The notes beneath the pieces were generated by a model, which saw only the letters and a list, made by a program, of their open reading frames with translations, did not search any database and was not told the origin of the DNA. DNA of 64,000 bases, taken from Guptibacillus hwajinpoensis (GTDB lineage: Bacteria > Bacillota > Bacilli > Bacillales > Guptibacillaceae). Shown here piece by piece: positions 54,348 through 61,886 of this stretch (positions are counted from its first letter, which is position 1; each line of letters opens with the position of its first letter). The position numbers and the translations under genes were made by a program. The stretch covers positions 1,145,676 to 1,209,675 of the forward strand of contig NZ_LELK01000004.1 of assembly GCF_001039475.1 (NCBI RefSeq), in the 5' to 3' direction.

Positions 54348-54353
54348 TATAAT
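54348..54353 (+). promoter_or_regulatory. -10 element for ytxJ
   Basis: Perfect TATAAT 30 bp before ytxJ, just after the ytxGH terminator; no good -35 is evident. Confidence 0.5.
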
Positions 54354-54383
54354 AGACATAGAAATCAGAAAGGGGATTTACAC

Positions 54384-54719
54384 ATGGCTATAACAAAACT
54401 ATCAACTTCTGAAGAATTTAAAAGCGTGAAAGAAAATAACAATGCATTTTTACTTTTTAAAAATAGCACAACATGTCCAATTAGTGCTCAGGCATTCGAG
54501 GAATTCGAGAAGTTTTCACAAGATATAAATCAAGAAGTTTACTATTTAAATGTCCAAGAATCGAGAGAACTGTCAGGAGAAGTTGCTGATACATTTGGCG
54601 TTAAACACCAGTCGCCCCAAGCTCTTGTCTTTAATGGTGATCACGTTGTTTGGAATGATTCACACTGGCGTATCACTTATTCTTCCTTATCAGATGCTGC
54701 GAAACAATATTTGAAATAA
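54384..54719 (+). CDS. ytxJ: Monothiol bacilliredoxin BrxC (YtxJ)
   Basis: 111 residues, thioredoxin fold. The motif TCPIS (TTCPISAQAFEEFEKF near residue 32) has a single Cys, as in BrxC, which reverses protein S-bacillithiolation. It implies a bacillithiol-using host. AAGGGG precedes the ATG. It has its own -10 and terminator here. Confidence 0.92.
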   Translation: MAITKLSTSEEFKSVKENNNAFLLFKNSTTCPISAQAFEEFEKFSQDINQEVYYLNVQESRELSGEVADTFGVKHQSPQALVFNGDHVVWNDSHWRITYSSLSDAAKQYLK

Positions 54720-54743
54720 AACGGCTCATACTAGCCGTTTTTA
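54718..54743 (+). terminator. ytxJ terminator
   Basis: AAACGGCT, CATACT, AGCCGTTTTT. Confidence 0.85.
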
Positions 54744-54863
54744 TTTCACTGACATGGTTTAATGCTTAAAAGCGTTTAAGAATTAAAAGAAAAGTAGTGA
54801 CATTTTATTTTTCATCGTATATAATGACCCTAATCACCTAAACAGATAAGGAGTGGAGATAGT

Positions 54864-55964
54864 ATGGCGAATATCCAGATTGATGAGTTGAGAGAGAAGT
54901 TAGACGATATTAACCTACAGTTGCTTGATTTAATTAATGAGCGAGCTGAGTTGGCAAAAGAGATAGGTAGAGTAAAAAAAGCACAGGGGATCAATCGTTT
55001 CGATCCGGTACGAGAACGTAAAATGCTTGATTTACTTTCAGAGAAAAATCGTGGACCGTTTGACACTTCCACTCTTCAGCATATTTTTAAAGAAATTTTT
55101 AAGGCAAGCCTTGAGCTTCAAGAAGATGATCACCGTAAAGCTCTTTTAGTATCAAGAAAGAGACAACCCGATAACACTGTCATCGACATTAAAGGTGAAA
55201 AAATCGGAAACGGTGGGCAAGTTCTTATTTCTGGGCCATGTGCAGTAGAAAGTTACGAGCAGGTTGCTGAAGTAGCAAAAGCTGTTAAGAAGCAAGGTTT
55301 CAAAATGCTTCGTGGAGGAGCATTTAAGCCACGTACATCACCATATGATTTCCAAGGGCTTGGTGAAGAAGGTCTGAAGATTCTTAAGCAAGTGGCTGAT
55401 GAGTATGATCTTGCTGTTGTTAGTGAAATTGTAAACCCTGCGGATATTGAAATGGCTGTTAAGTACGTTGACGTTATCCAAATTGGTGCAAGAAACATGC
55501 AGAACTTTGAACTTCTTAAAGCAGCAGGTTCTGTAGACAAACCGGTTCTTCTAAAGAGAGGGCTGTCAGCTACTATTCAAGAATTTATTAACGCAGCAGA
55601 GTACATTGTATCCAACGGGAATACACAGGTTATGCTTTGCGAAAGAGGAATTAGAACGTATGAGAAAGCAACGCGTAATACACTAGATATTACGGCTGTT
55701 CCAATCCTTAAGCAGGAAACTCATTTACCAGTACTCGTAGACGTAACACATTCGACTGGACGTAAAGATCTTCTTCTTCCAGCAGCTAAGGCAGGTCTAG
55801 CGATTGGAGCTGATGGTATCATGGTAGAAGTACATCCAGATCCAGCAGTAGCTCTATCGGATGCAGCACAGCAGCTAGATATTCCACAATACGAGAAATT
55901 TGTTGATGATCTTAAAACAAGCGGATTATTCAATCCTGCGAAAGTTACACCTTCTACTTTATAA
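54864..55964 (+). CDS. aroA: Bifunctional chorismate mutase/DAHP synthase
   Basis: 366 residues. An N-terminal AroQ chorismate mutase (about 1-90: [16 protein letters not shown]) is fused to a KDO8P-type DAHP synthase (about 100-360: [41 protein letters not shown]). It makes the first compound of the shikimate pathway; in B. subtilis the mutase domain mediates feedback by chorismate and prephenate. AAGGAGTGG precedes the ATG. The terminator overlaps the stop codon. Confidence 0.97.
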   Translation: MANIQIDELREKLDDINLQLLDLINERAELAKEIGRVKKAQGINRFDPVRERKMLDLLSEKNRGPFDTSTLQHIFKEIFKASLELQEDDHRKALLVSRKRQPDNTVIDIKGEKIGNGGQVLISGPCAVESYEQVAEVAKAVKKQGFKMLRGGAFKPRTSPYDFQGLGEEGLKILKQVADEYDLAVVSEIVNPADIEMAVKYVDVIQIGARNMQNFELLKAAGSVDKPVLLKRGLSATIQEFINAAEYIVSNGNTQVMLCERGIRTYEKATRNTLDITAVPILKQETHLPVLVDVTHSTGRKDLLLPAAKAGLAIGADGIMVEVHPDPAVALSDAAQQLDIPQYEKFVDDLKTSGLFNPAKVTPSTL

Positions 55965-55980
55965 GTAGAAGGTTTTTTTT
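55950..55980 (+). terminator. aroA terminator overlapping the stop codon
   Basis: CCTTCTACTT, TAT, AAGTAGAAGG, T8; the left arm encodes the last residues. Confidence 0.9.
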
Positions 55981-55986
55981 CGCTTA

Positions 55987-56020
55987 GGCTATGTTAGAGC
56001 TATTGTTCATTCACATAGCC
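55987..56020. repeat. Short palindromic element, copy 2
   Basis: 34 bp with arms GGCTATGT and ACATAGCC. Its reverse complement reads GGCTATGTGAATGAACAATA, close to the start of the element at 11207. Confidence 0.6.
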
Positions 56021-56363
56021 TTCGCTTAAAATCTTAAATGATTGATAGAATGAAAAATCCATCTCCTTTTTATAAATTGAATAAATCTATGTTAACGTGT
56101 CATCATATAGCATATAAGTCGTTTTTGATTAGATTTCGTAGATTGTCCATAAAAATTAATTCTTATCTAAAGCAAAAAGTGAGTAAATATGCTATCTTTA
56201 ATAAAGTATGTATTTGTGAAATAGTTTACATACCACTTGTAGAGGCAGACATTTAGATTCGTTCATTAGCGATAGTAGATATAAGGTTAACGTTTGCAGT
56301 GAAACAAATAGTATCGTATCATTAAGTAAATTAAAGTCCGAAAGAGCATGAAGGAGGATTATT
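56021..56363 (+). promoter_or_regulatory. ccpA upstream region with weak cre-like site
   Basis: 343 bases of AT-rich sequence with no credible gene. GGTTAACGTTTGCA at 56285-56298 matches the cre consensus at 12 of 14 positions and could mediate CcpA autoregulation, but the match is weak. No clear sigma-A promoter was located. Confidence 0.3.
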
Positions 56364-57374
56364 GTGAATACAACGATTTATGACGTAGCAAAAGAAGCGG
56401 GAGTATCAATGGCAACTGTATCAAGGGTTGTAAATGGTAACCCAAATGTAAAGCCTGCCACTAGAAAGAAAGTTCTTGAAGCAATTGAGAGACTAGGGTA
56501 CCGTCCAAATGCCGTGGCAAGAGGACTAGCTAGTAAGAAAACAACAACAGTAGGGGTTATTATTCCCGATATTTCGAGTATTTTCTTCGCAGAGTTAGCG
56601 CGTGGAATTGAAGACATTGCGACGATGTATAAATATAATATTATTCTAAGTAATTCAGATCAAAACAAAGAGAAAGAAATTCATCTTCTTAATACAATGC
56701 TAGGTAAACAGGTTGATGGTATTGTATTTATGGGTGGAAAAATTACCGAAGAGCATGTAGAAGAATTTAAGCGCTCTCCTGTTCCGGTTGTATTAGCTGC
56801 AACACTTGAAAAGGGGCAGGAGATTCCTTCTGTTAACATTGACTATCAAAAAGCGGCATACGAACTTGTAACTGAGTTTATTAACAAAGGTCATAAGAAG
56901 ATTGGTCTTGTTAGTGGACCACTAGAAGATCCGATTAATGGTGAGGAGAAATTCCTCGGCTATCGTAAAGCACTTGAAGATGCAGGCATGCAAGTTAACG
57001 AAGATTGTGTTGCTATCGGTGACTACACGTATGATTCTGGTATAGAAGCGATGGAAGGCTTCCTTGAGCTAAGTGAGAAACCAACAGCTATCTTTGCTGG
57101 TACAGATGAAATGGCCCTAGGCGTCATTCATGCAGCTCAGGACAACGGATTTAATGTACCTGAAGATTTCGAAGTAGTTGGATTCGATAACACTCGTCTT
57201 GCGACAATGGTCCGTCCAACACTATCTACAGTAGTTCAACCAATGTATGACATTGGTGCCGTTGCTATGCGTTTACTTACGAAGCTAATGAACAAAGAGA
57301 CAGTTGAAGATCAAACGGTTGTGCTTCCACACAGATTGCAGCATCGTAATTCAACAATGCATAATGAAGAATAG
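56364..57374 (+). CDS. ccpA: Catabolite control protein A
   Basis: 336 residues, LacI/GalR family. Global carbon-catabolite regulator that binds cre sites with HPr-Ser-P. The helix-turn-helix [20 protein letters not shown] and hinge [11 protein letters not shown] are followed by a periplasmic-binding-protein-like core. The start is GTG at 56364, after AAGGAGGA. It lies between aroA and the acu/acs genes as in B. subtilis. Likely targets in this window are acsA/acuABC and fruRKA. Confidence 0.97.
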   Translation: MNTTIYDVAKEAGVSMATVSRVVNGNPNVKPATRKKVLEAIERLGYRPNAVARGLASKKTTTVGVIIPDISSIFFAELARGIEDIATMYKYNIILSNSDQNKEKEIHLLNTMLGKQVDGIVFMGGKITEEHVEEFKRSPVPVVLAATLEKGQEIPSVNIDYQKAAYELVTEFINKGHKKIGLVSGPLEDPINGEEKFLGYRKALEDAGMQVNEDCVAIGDYTYDSGIEAMEGFLELSEKPTAIFAGTDEMALGVIHAAQDNGFNVPEDFEVVGFDNTRLATMVRPTLSTVVQPMYDIGAVAMRLLTKLMNKETVEDQTVVLPHRLQHRNSTMHNEE

Positions 57375-57376
57375 CA

Positions 57377-57404
57377 AAAAACGAGCCGATCGGCTCGTTT
57401 TTTT
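57377..57404 (+). terminator. ccpA terminator
   Basis: AAAACGAGCC, GATC, GGCTCGTTTTTTT. Confidence 0.9.
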
Positions 57405-57407
57405 AAT

Positions 57408-57517
57408 GGCTCTTTTTGTATACGTTGTTGCTATAAAAGTGAGTTAATTTCCGCTCCAATCACTAAATGTTGTTTTAAAAAAATTGTTTAAAAACAATAA
57501 TTTTTTAGAAAAGAGCG
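57408..57517 (+). repeat. MITE-like repeat, copy 5 (core deleted)
   Basis: 110 bp. The left end GGCTCTTTTTGTATACGTTG and the right end AACAATAATTTTTTAGAAAA(GAGC) match the family termini, and GAGTTAATTTCCGCTCCA beside the left end is kept. The GC-rich core is absent. It fills the space between the ccpA terminator and the acuC stop. Confidence 0.8.
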
Positions 57518-57519
57518 TT

Positions 57520-58668
57520 TTAATTAACAATTTGATATAGCGCACGTTCGACAGTGAGCTTGTTTTTTTCTGTTATCTCCTGTTTCCTTGGAATAGGATC
57601 ATATAAATTCTTTTGATCATGCCAGTGTGCTGGTAATTCAAGAGGAGAATGAGCTTGCCAGCGTTCGAGCCAGGTTTTTGGAAGACTTCCTGAAATGGTA
57701 AGCCCTTTCATTTCTAGCCAAATTCTAGACCACGCACGAGGAACGACTCTCCACACATCATATCCTCCCCCGCCGACGGCAATCCATTTCCCATTGCAGT
57801 ATTCATGCGCAAGTTCATGTGCGAGTTTAGGAATGAATTCGTAGGTTGCCATTGATACGGATAGATGTGTTAACGGGTCGTAATAATGAGCATCGGCACC
57901 GTTTTGGGTTAGAATAACATCCGGTTTAAAAAACTCAATGACTTTTCGAAAGGAAGCTTCGTACACTTCTTGAAATGATTCGTCTTCTGTAAAAGCATCG
58001 ATGGGAATATTAAAAGAAAACCCATACCCTTTGCCATGTCCTTTTTCATTCAGATTACCTGTCCCAGGAAATAAATATCTCCCTGTTTCATGGATTGATA
58101 GCGTGCATACATTAGGGTCATCGTAGAAGGCCCACTGAACCCCATCACCATGGTGCGCATCGGTATCAACGTAAAGAACTTTAGCATTGTATTTTTGTTT
58201 CATATACTCAATTGCAATTGAACTATCGTTGTATATGCAAAAACCAGAAGCTTTTCCTCGAAATCCATGATGAAGTCCTCCGCCAATGTTCAATGCGTGT
58301 GTTGATTTACCAGTCATTACAGCATCGACTGCAGTTAACGTTCCACCTACAATCAAGGCACTAGCTTCATGCATATTCGCAAAAATAGGAGTGTCTTCTG
58401 TGCCTAGTCCATAGTTTGCTGCAGTTGTTGATGGGAGTTCTCCTTTACTTGCTTTTTTGACTGCTTCGATATAAGCAGGATCATGAATGAGGGCAATCTC
58501 TTGATCAGTCGCCATGCGAGGGGCGATCATTTCTTCACTAGCAAGAGCATTTATTTCGGTTAGGAGATCCTGGGTTAGCTGTACTCGAATATGGTTAAAC
58601 GGATGGTCGTCACTGAACTTATAGTTTAAATAGTCTTTGGAGTAAATGAAAAGAGAATCACATTTCAT
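57520..58668 (-). CDS. acuC: AcuC protein deacetylase
   Basis: 382 residues, class I histone-deacetylase fold. It removes the acetyl group from AcsA to reactivate it. Zinc and charge-relay motifs VDTDAHHGDGVQWAF, IGGGLHHG and QNGADAHYYDPL are intact. The ATG overlaps the acuB stop (ATGA). Last gene of acuABC. Confidence 0.95.
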   Translation of the reverse strand: MKCDSLFIYSKDYLNYKFSDDHPFNHIRVQLTQDLLTEINALASEEMIAPRMATDQEIALIHDPAYIEAVKKASKGELPSTTAANYGLGTEDTPIFANMHEASALIVGGTLTAVDAVMTGKSTHALNIGGGLHHGFRGKASGFCIYNDSSIAIEYMKQKYNAKVLYVDTDAHHGDGVQWAFYDDPNVCTLSIHETGRYLFPGTGNLNEKGHGKGYGFSFNIPIDAFTEDESFQEVYEASFRKVIEFFKPDVILTQNGADAHYYDPLTHLSVSMATYEFIPKLAHELAHEYCNGKWIAVGGGGYDVWRVVPRAWSRIWLEMKGLTISGSLPKTWLERWQAHSPLELPAHWHDQKNLYDPIPRKQEITEKNKLTVERALYQIVN

Positions 58669-59312
58669 TTTGTCACACCCGGCATGTTTGGCCAGAGTAC
58701 TTGATAACCCTCATTTTTGATATCGTTTATAACGGTAGTTGGGTTCATTGTTTGAATACGAAAGACGATATTCTTATATTGTTCATCATGGCTACATGGA
58801 TAAACTAATACGCTAATAATGTTAACATTTCGTTTGCTTATAATCTGAGTGATATCAGCAAGCTTACCAGATACATTAGCTACCTGAACCTCAATGTGTG
58901 AGCTTGGCTGGTGTGCTCCAGTTAACAGTATTAACGTATGTAGCATGTCTGTTTCAGTAAGGATTCCGATAACCTTTCGTTGATCAACTATTGGAATAGA
59001 ACTTATTCGTTGCTCATAAAAAATAGTTGAAATTTCTTCAACAAAATCTAATGGGTGTGCAGTAATTACGTCTCTTTTCATAATAGAAGAAAGGGGTGAC
59101 TCTAGAACCTCTTTGTTTGGATCAGAGTCTAGAATCGAAGGACTTGCATCTTTTAAATCTCGATCCGAAACAATCCCAGTTAGTTCCCCTTTTTGATTGA
59201 CGATTGGAAGATGACGGATATTTTTTTCTCGCATCATCTTAATCGCATCTGCTATTGTCTGGTTCTCTTCTAATGAAAAAACGTTTCGATTCATAATTTC
59301 CTCTATGAGCAA
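58665..59312 (-). CDS. acuB: AcuB, CBS-ACT domain protein
   Basis: 215 residues. Two CBS domains (DAIKMMREKNIRHLPIVN and EQRISSIPIVDQRKVIGILT) are followed by an ACT domain (about 140-210). Such proteins bind adenine nucleotides. The exact role in acetoin/acetate use is unclear. It sits 22 bp after acuA and overlaps acuC by 4 bp. Confidence 0.95.
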   Translation of the reverse strand: MLIEEIMNRNVFSLEENQTIADAIKMMREKNIRHLPIVNQKGELTGIVSDRDLKDASPSILDSDPNKEVLESPLSSIMKRDVITAHPLDFVEEISTIFYEQRISSIPIVDQRKVIGILTETDMLHTLILLTGAHQPSSHIEVQVANVSGKLADITQIISKRNVNIISVLVYPCSHDEQYKNIVFRIQTMNPTTVINDIKNEGYQVLWPNMPGVTK

Positions 59313-59334
59313 CTTATTTCACTCCTTTTCGTTC

Positions 59335-59967
59335 TTAATACATGAATCGATTATGGAATCGAAGTCGATCAAATGCCTGAATCGATTCCTGATCAATTCT
59401 CGTTCCGATCTTTGCCATTAAACAATTTGCTGGGTGAGAACTGATTTCTGGATCGTCTGTTGCATACCACTCAAGTCCCCCGGCATTCATCATTTTCTCC
59501 ATAACCTTTCGATAATCCCATACGGATAGACCGGTGCCTTTAAGATCCCAATGCCAGTAATATTCAGTGGTTATGATGATATAATCGTTCATTGCATCAT
59601 CCATGAATGATGTTCTTAGCAGACTTTTGCCAACTTTAGCGTTTCGGTATTTTGGTATGACTTCAATCGCACCAAGTTCTAGTAAATCATCCATATTCCC
59701 TTCTGACCAACGCTCGAGCGGATCAGGGTATAAAAATGTCACATATCCAACAATCGTTTCTCGTTCTCTAGCAACGATAATTCTACCTTCTGGAAGTCCA
59801 GCTATTTCGACAAGTGCCTTATGCTGCTGGGCAGGTGGACGAAATGCTACCAAATCGCTATGTAAATGATAGGAGGCAAGTCTGTCGGGTGAAATAGGTC
59901 CTTCAATAATTAACTTTCCGTGAGGTGTGTTCCATTCAATTGCATTATAGGTTTTCTTATGTTCCAT
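59335..59967 (-). CDS. acuA: AcuA protein acetyltransferase
   Basis: 210 residues, GNAT fold. It acetylates the active-site-region Lys of AcsA and switches it off. The acetyl-CoA loop is ELGAIEVIPKYRNAKVGKSL near residue 90. AAAAGGTGG precedes the ATG at 59967. It is divergent from its own substrate gene, acsA. Confidence 0.95.
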   Translation of the reverse strand: MEHKKTYNAIEWNTPHGKLIIEGPISPDRLASYHLHSDLVAFRPPAQQHKALVEIAGLPEGRIIVARERETIVGYVTFLYPDPLERWSEGNMDDLLELGAIEVIPKYRNAKVGKSLLRTSFMDDAMNDYIIITTEYYWHWDLKGTGLSVWDYRKVMEKMMNAGGLEWYATDDPEISSHPANCLMAKIGTRIDQESIQAFDRLRFHNRFMY

Positions 59968-60002
59968 TTAGTCACCACCTTTTAATAATGACCTCAGCTC
60001 TT

Positions 60003-60094
60003 ATTATACATGAAACAAAGGAAATGTAAGGGGTTTCAATGCGAATTCATTAAGTTTTGTCATTTGTTAAAAAATTTGGAATTTATGTTATACT
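60003..60094. promoter_or_regulatory. acuABC/acsA divergent promoters with cre site
   Basis: A minus-strand TATAAT (60003-60008) serves acuABC. TGTTATACT (60086-60094), an extended -10, serves acsA. Between them, TGTAAGGGGTTTCA (60025-60038) matches the cre consensus at 13 of 14 positions and overlaps the acuABC -35 position. CcpA bound there would repress acuABC and could affect acsA. Confidence 0.65.
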
Positions 60095-60132
60095 ATCAGG
60101 GAAAGAAATGAAGGAGAGGGAGGAGATTAATT

Positions 60133-61848
60133 ATGGAATTGAAACCGCTTTCTGCTACATTAGGGAATCATAATTTACAGGATTATAAAGCTACATACGA
60201 GAACTTTGATTGGAAAGACGTGGAAAAGGCATTTACTTGGAATGAAACAGGTAACGTCAATATGGCCTATGAGGCAATTGATAAGCACGCTGAGTCCGAT
60301 CGAAAGAACAAAGTAGCGCTGTATTTTTCGGATCCAAAAAGAGACGAGAAGTACACGTATAATGAAATGAAAACAATGAGTAACAAAGCAGGTAATGTTC
60401 TAAAGAAAGTGAACGTGGAGAAGGGAGATCGAGTATTTATCTTCATGCCACGTTCTCCTGAACTGTATTTTATTCTACTAGGTACTCTAAAGCTTGGAGC
60501 GATTGCTGGTCCCTTATTTGAAGCATTCATGGAAGGTGCGGTTCGTGATCGACTTGAAGATAGTGAGGCAAAAGTGCTTGTTACAACGCCTGAACTACTT
60601 GAACGTGTACCTGTTGAAGAGCTGCCAAATTTAGAAAGCGTAATACTTGTCGGTGATGATATTAAAGAAGAAGGACCTTATTTAGACTTTAATAAGCATT
60701 TCAAGACTGCCGACAAAAAGCTTAAAATTGAATGGGTAGATCGCGAAGATGGGATGATTCTTCATTATACTTCTGGTTCGACTGGAAAACCGAAAGGCGT
60801 ACTCCATGTTCATAACGCTATGATACAGCACTATCAGACTGCAAAGTGGGTGCTTGATCTTAAAGAGGACGATGTTTACTGGTGTACAGCTGATCCTGGC
60901 TGGGTAACGGGAACTTCATACGGAATTTTTGCGCCGTGGCTTGCTGGAACATCTAACGTCATTCGTGGAGGGCGATTTAGCCCAGATGATTGGTACGGAA
61001 CAATTGAGAAGTACGAAGTATCAGTTTGGTATAGTGCTCCAACTGCCTTCCGTATGCTTATGGGAGCAGGAGATGAAATTGTAAAACGTTATGATCTTTC
61101 ATCTTTACGCCACGTCCTAAGTGTTGGAGAGCCGTTAAACCCAGAAGTTATTAAGTGGGGAAATAAAGTTCTGGAACTGCGCATTCATGATAACTGGTGG
61201 ATGACGGAAACTGGAGCTCAGCTTATTAGTAACTATCCAACGATGGAAATTAAGCCTGGCTCCATGGGGAAACCTATTCCTGGTGTTCATGCAGCGATTG
61301 TAGACGATCAGGGTAATGAACTGCCATCTAATCGAATGGGGAATCTAGCAATTAAAAAGGGATGGCCTTCCATGATGAGAGCGATCTGGAATCGTCCTGA
61401 GAAGTATGAAAGCTATTTCCTAAAAGGTGATTGGTACGTTTCAGGTGATTCAGCTTATAAAGACGAAGATGGATACTTCTGGTTCCAAGGTCGCGTAGAT
61501 GATGTAATCATGACTTCGGGTGAGAGAGTAGGACCATTTGAAGTTGAGAGTAAGCTTGTTGAGCATGCAGCGGTTGCTGAAGCAGGTGTTATTGGTAAGC
61601 CTGATCCTGTGCGAGGGGAAATTATCAAAGCCTTCATAGCGCTAAGAGATGGACATGAGCCAACAGATGAGCTAATGGAGGAAATTCGTAACTTCGTGAA
61701 AAAGGGTCTTGCAGCACATGCTGCACCTCGTGAAATCGAATTTAGAGATAAGTTACCAAAAACAAGAAGTGGTAAGATTATGCGACGCGTCTTAAAAGCT
61801 TGGGAATTAGACCTCCCAACAGGTGATTTATCTACAATGGAAGATTAA
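60133..61848 (+). CDS. acsA: Acetyl-CoA synthetase (acetate-CoA ligase)
   Basis: 571 residues, ANL superfamily. Activates acetate to acetyl-CoA via acetyl-AMP. YTSGSTGKPKGV is the phosphate loop, DNWWMTETGA and YVSGDSAYKDEDGYFWFQGR are core motifs, and Lys548 in RSGKIMRRV is the AMP-forming Lys and the expected target of AcuA acetylation and AcuC deacetylation. GGAGAGGGAGG precedes the ATG. Terminator at 61854-61886. Confidence 0.97.
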   Translation: MELKPLSATLGNHNLQDYKATYENFDWKDVEKAFTWNETGNVNMAYEAIDKHAESDRKNKVALYFSDPKRDEKYTYNEMKTMSNKAGNVLKKVNVEKGDRVFIFMPRSPELYFILLGTLKLGAIAGPLFEAFMEGAVRDRLEDSEAKVLVTTPELLERVPVEELPNLESVILVGDDIKEEGPYLDFNKHFKTADKKLKIEWVDREDGMILHYTSGSTGKPKGVLHVHNAMIQHYQTAKWVLDLKEDDVYWCTADPGWVTGTSYGIFAPWLAGTSNVIRGGRFSPDDWYGTIEKYEVSVWYSAPTAFRMLMGAGDEIVKRYDLSSLRHVLSVGEPLNPEVIKWGNKVLELRIHDNWWMTETGAQLISNYPTMEIKPGSMGKPIPGVHAAIVDDQGNELPSNRMGNLAIKKGWPSMMRAIWNRPEKYESYFLKGDWYVSGDSAYKDEDGYFWFQGRVDDVIMTSGERVGPFEVESKLVEHAAVAEAGVIGKPDPVRGEIIKAFIALRDGHEPTDELMEEIRNFVKKGLAAHAAPREIEFRDKLPKTRSGKIMRRVLKAWELDLPTGDLSTMED

Positions 61849-61853
61849 TAAAA

Positions 61854-61886
61854 CAGCCTGCAGCAATTGCTGCAGGCTGTTTTTCT
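61854..61886. terminator. Bidirectional terminator, acsA/PBP
   Basis: AACAGCCTGCAG, CAATTG, CTGCAGGCTGTTTTT between convergent genes. Confidence 0.9.

Noticed and set aside
56038-56256. 72-codon open frame upstream of ccpA
   Set aside because: AT-rich chance frame with no ribosome site or recognisable features.
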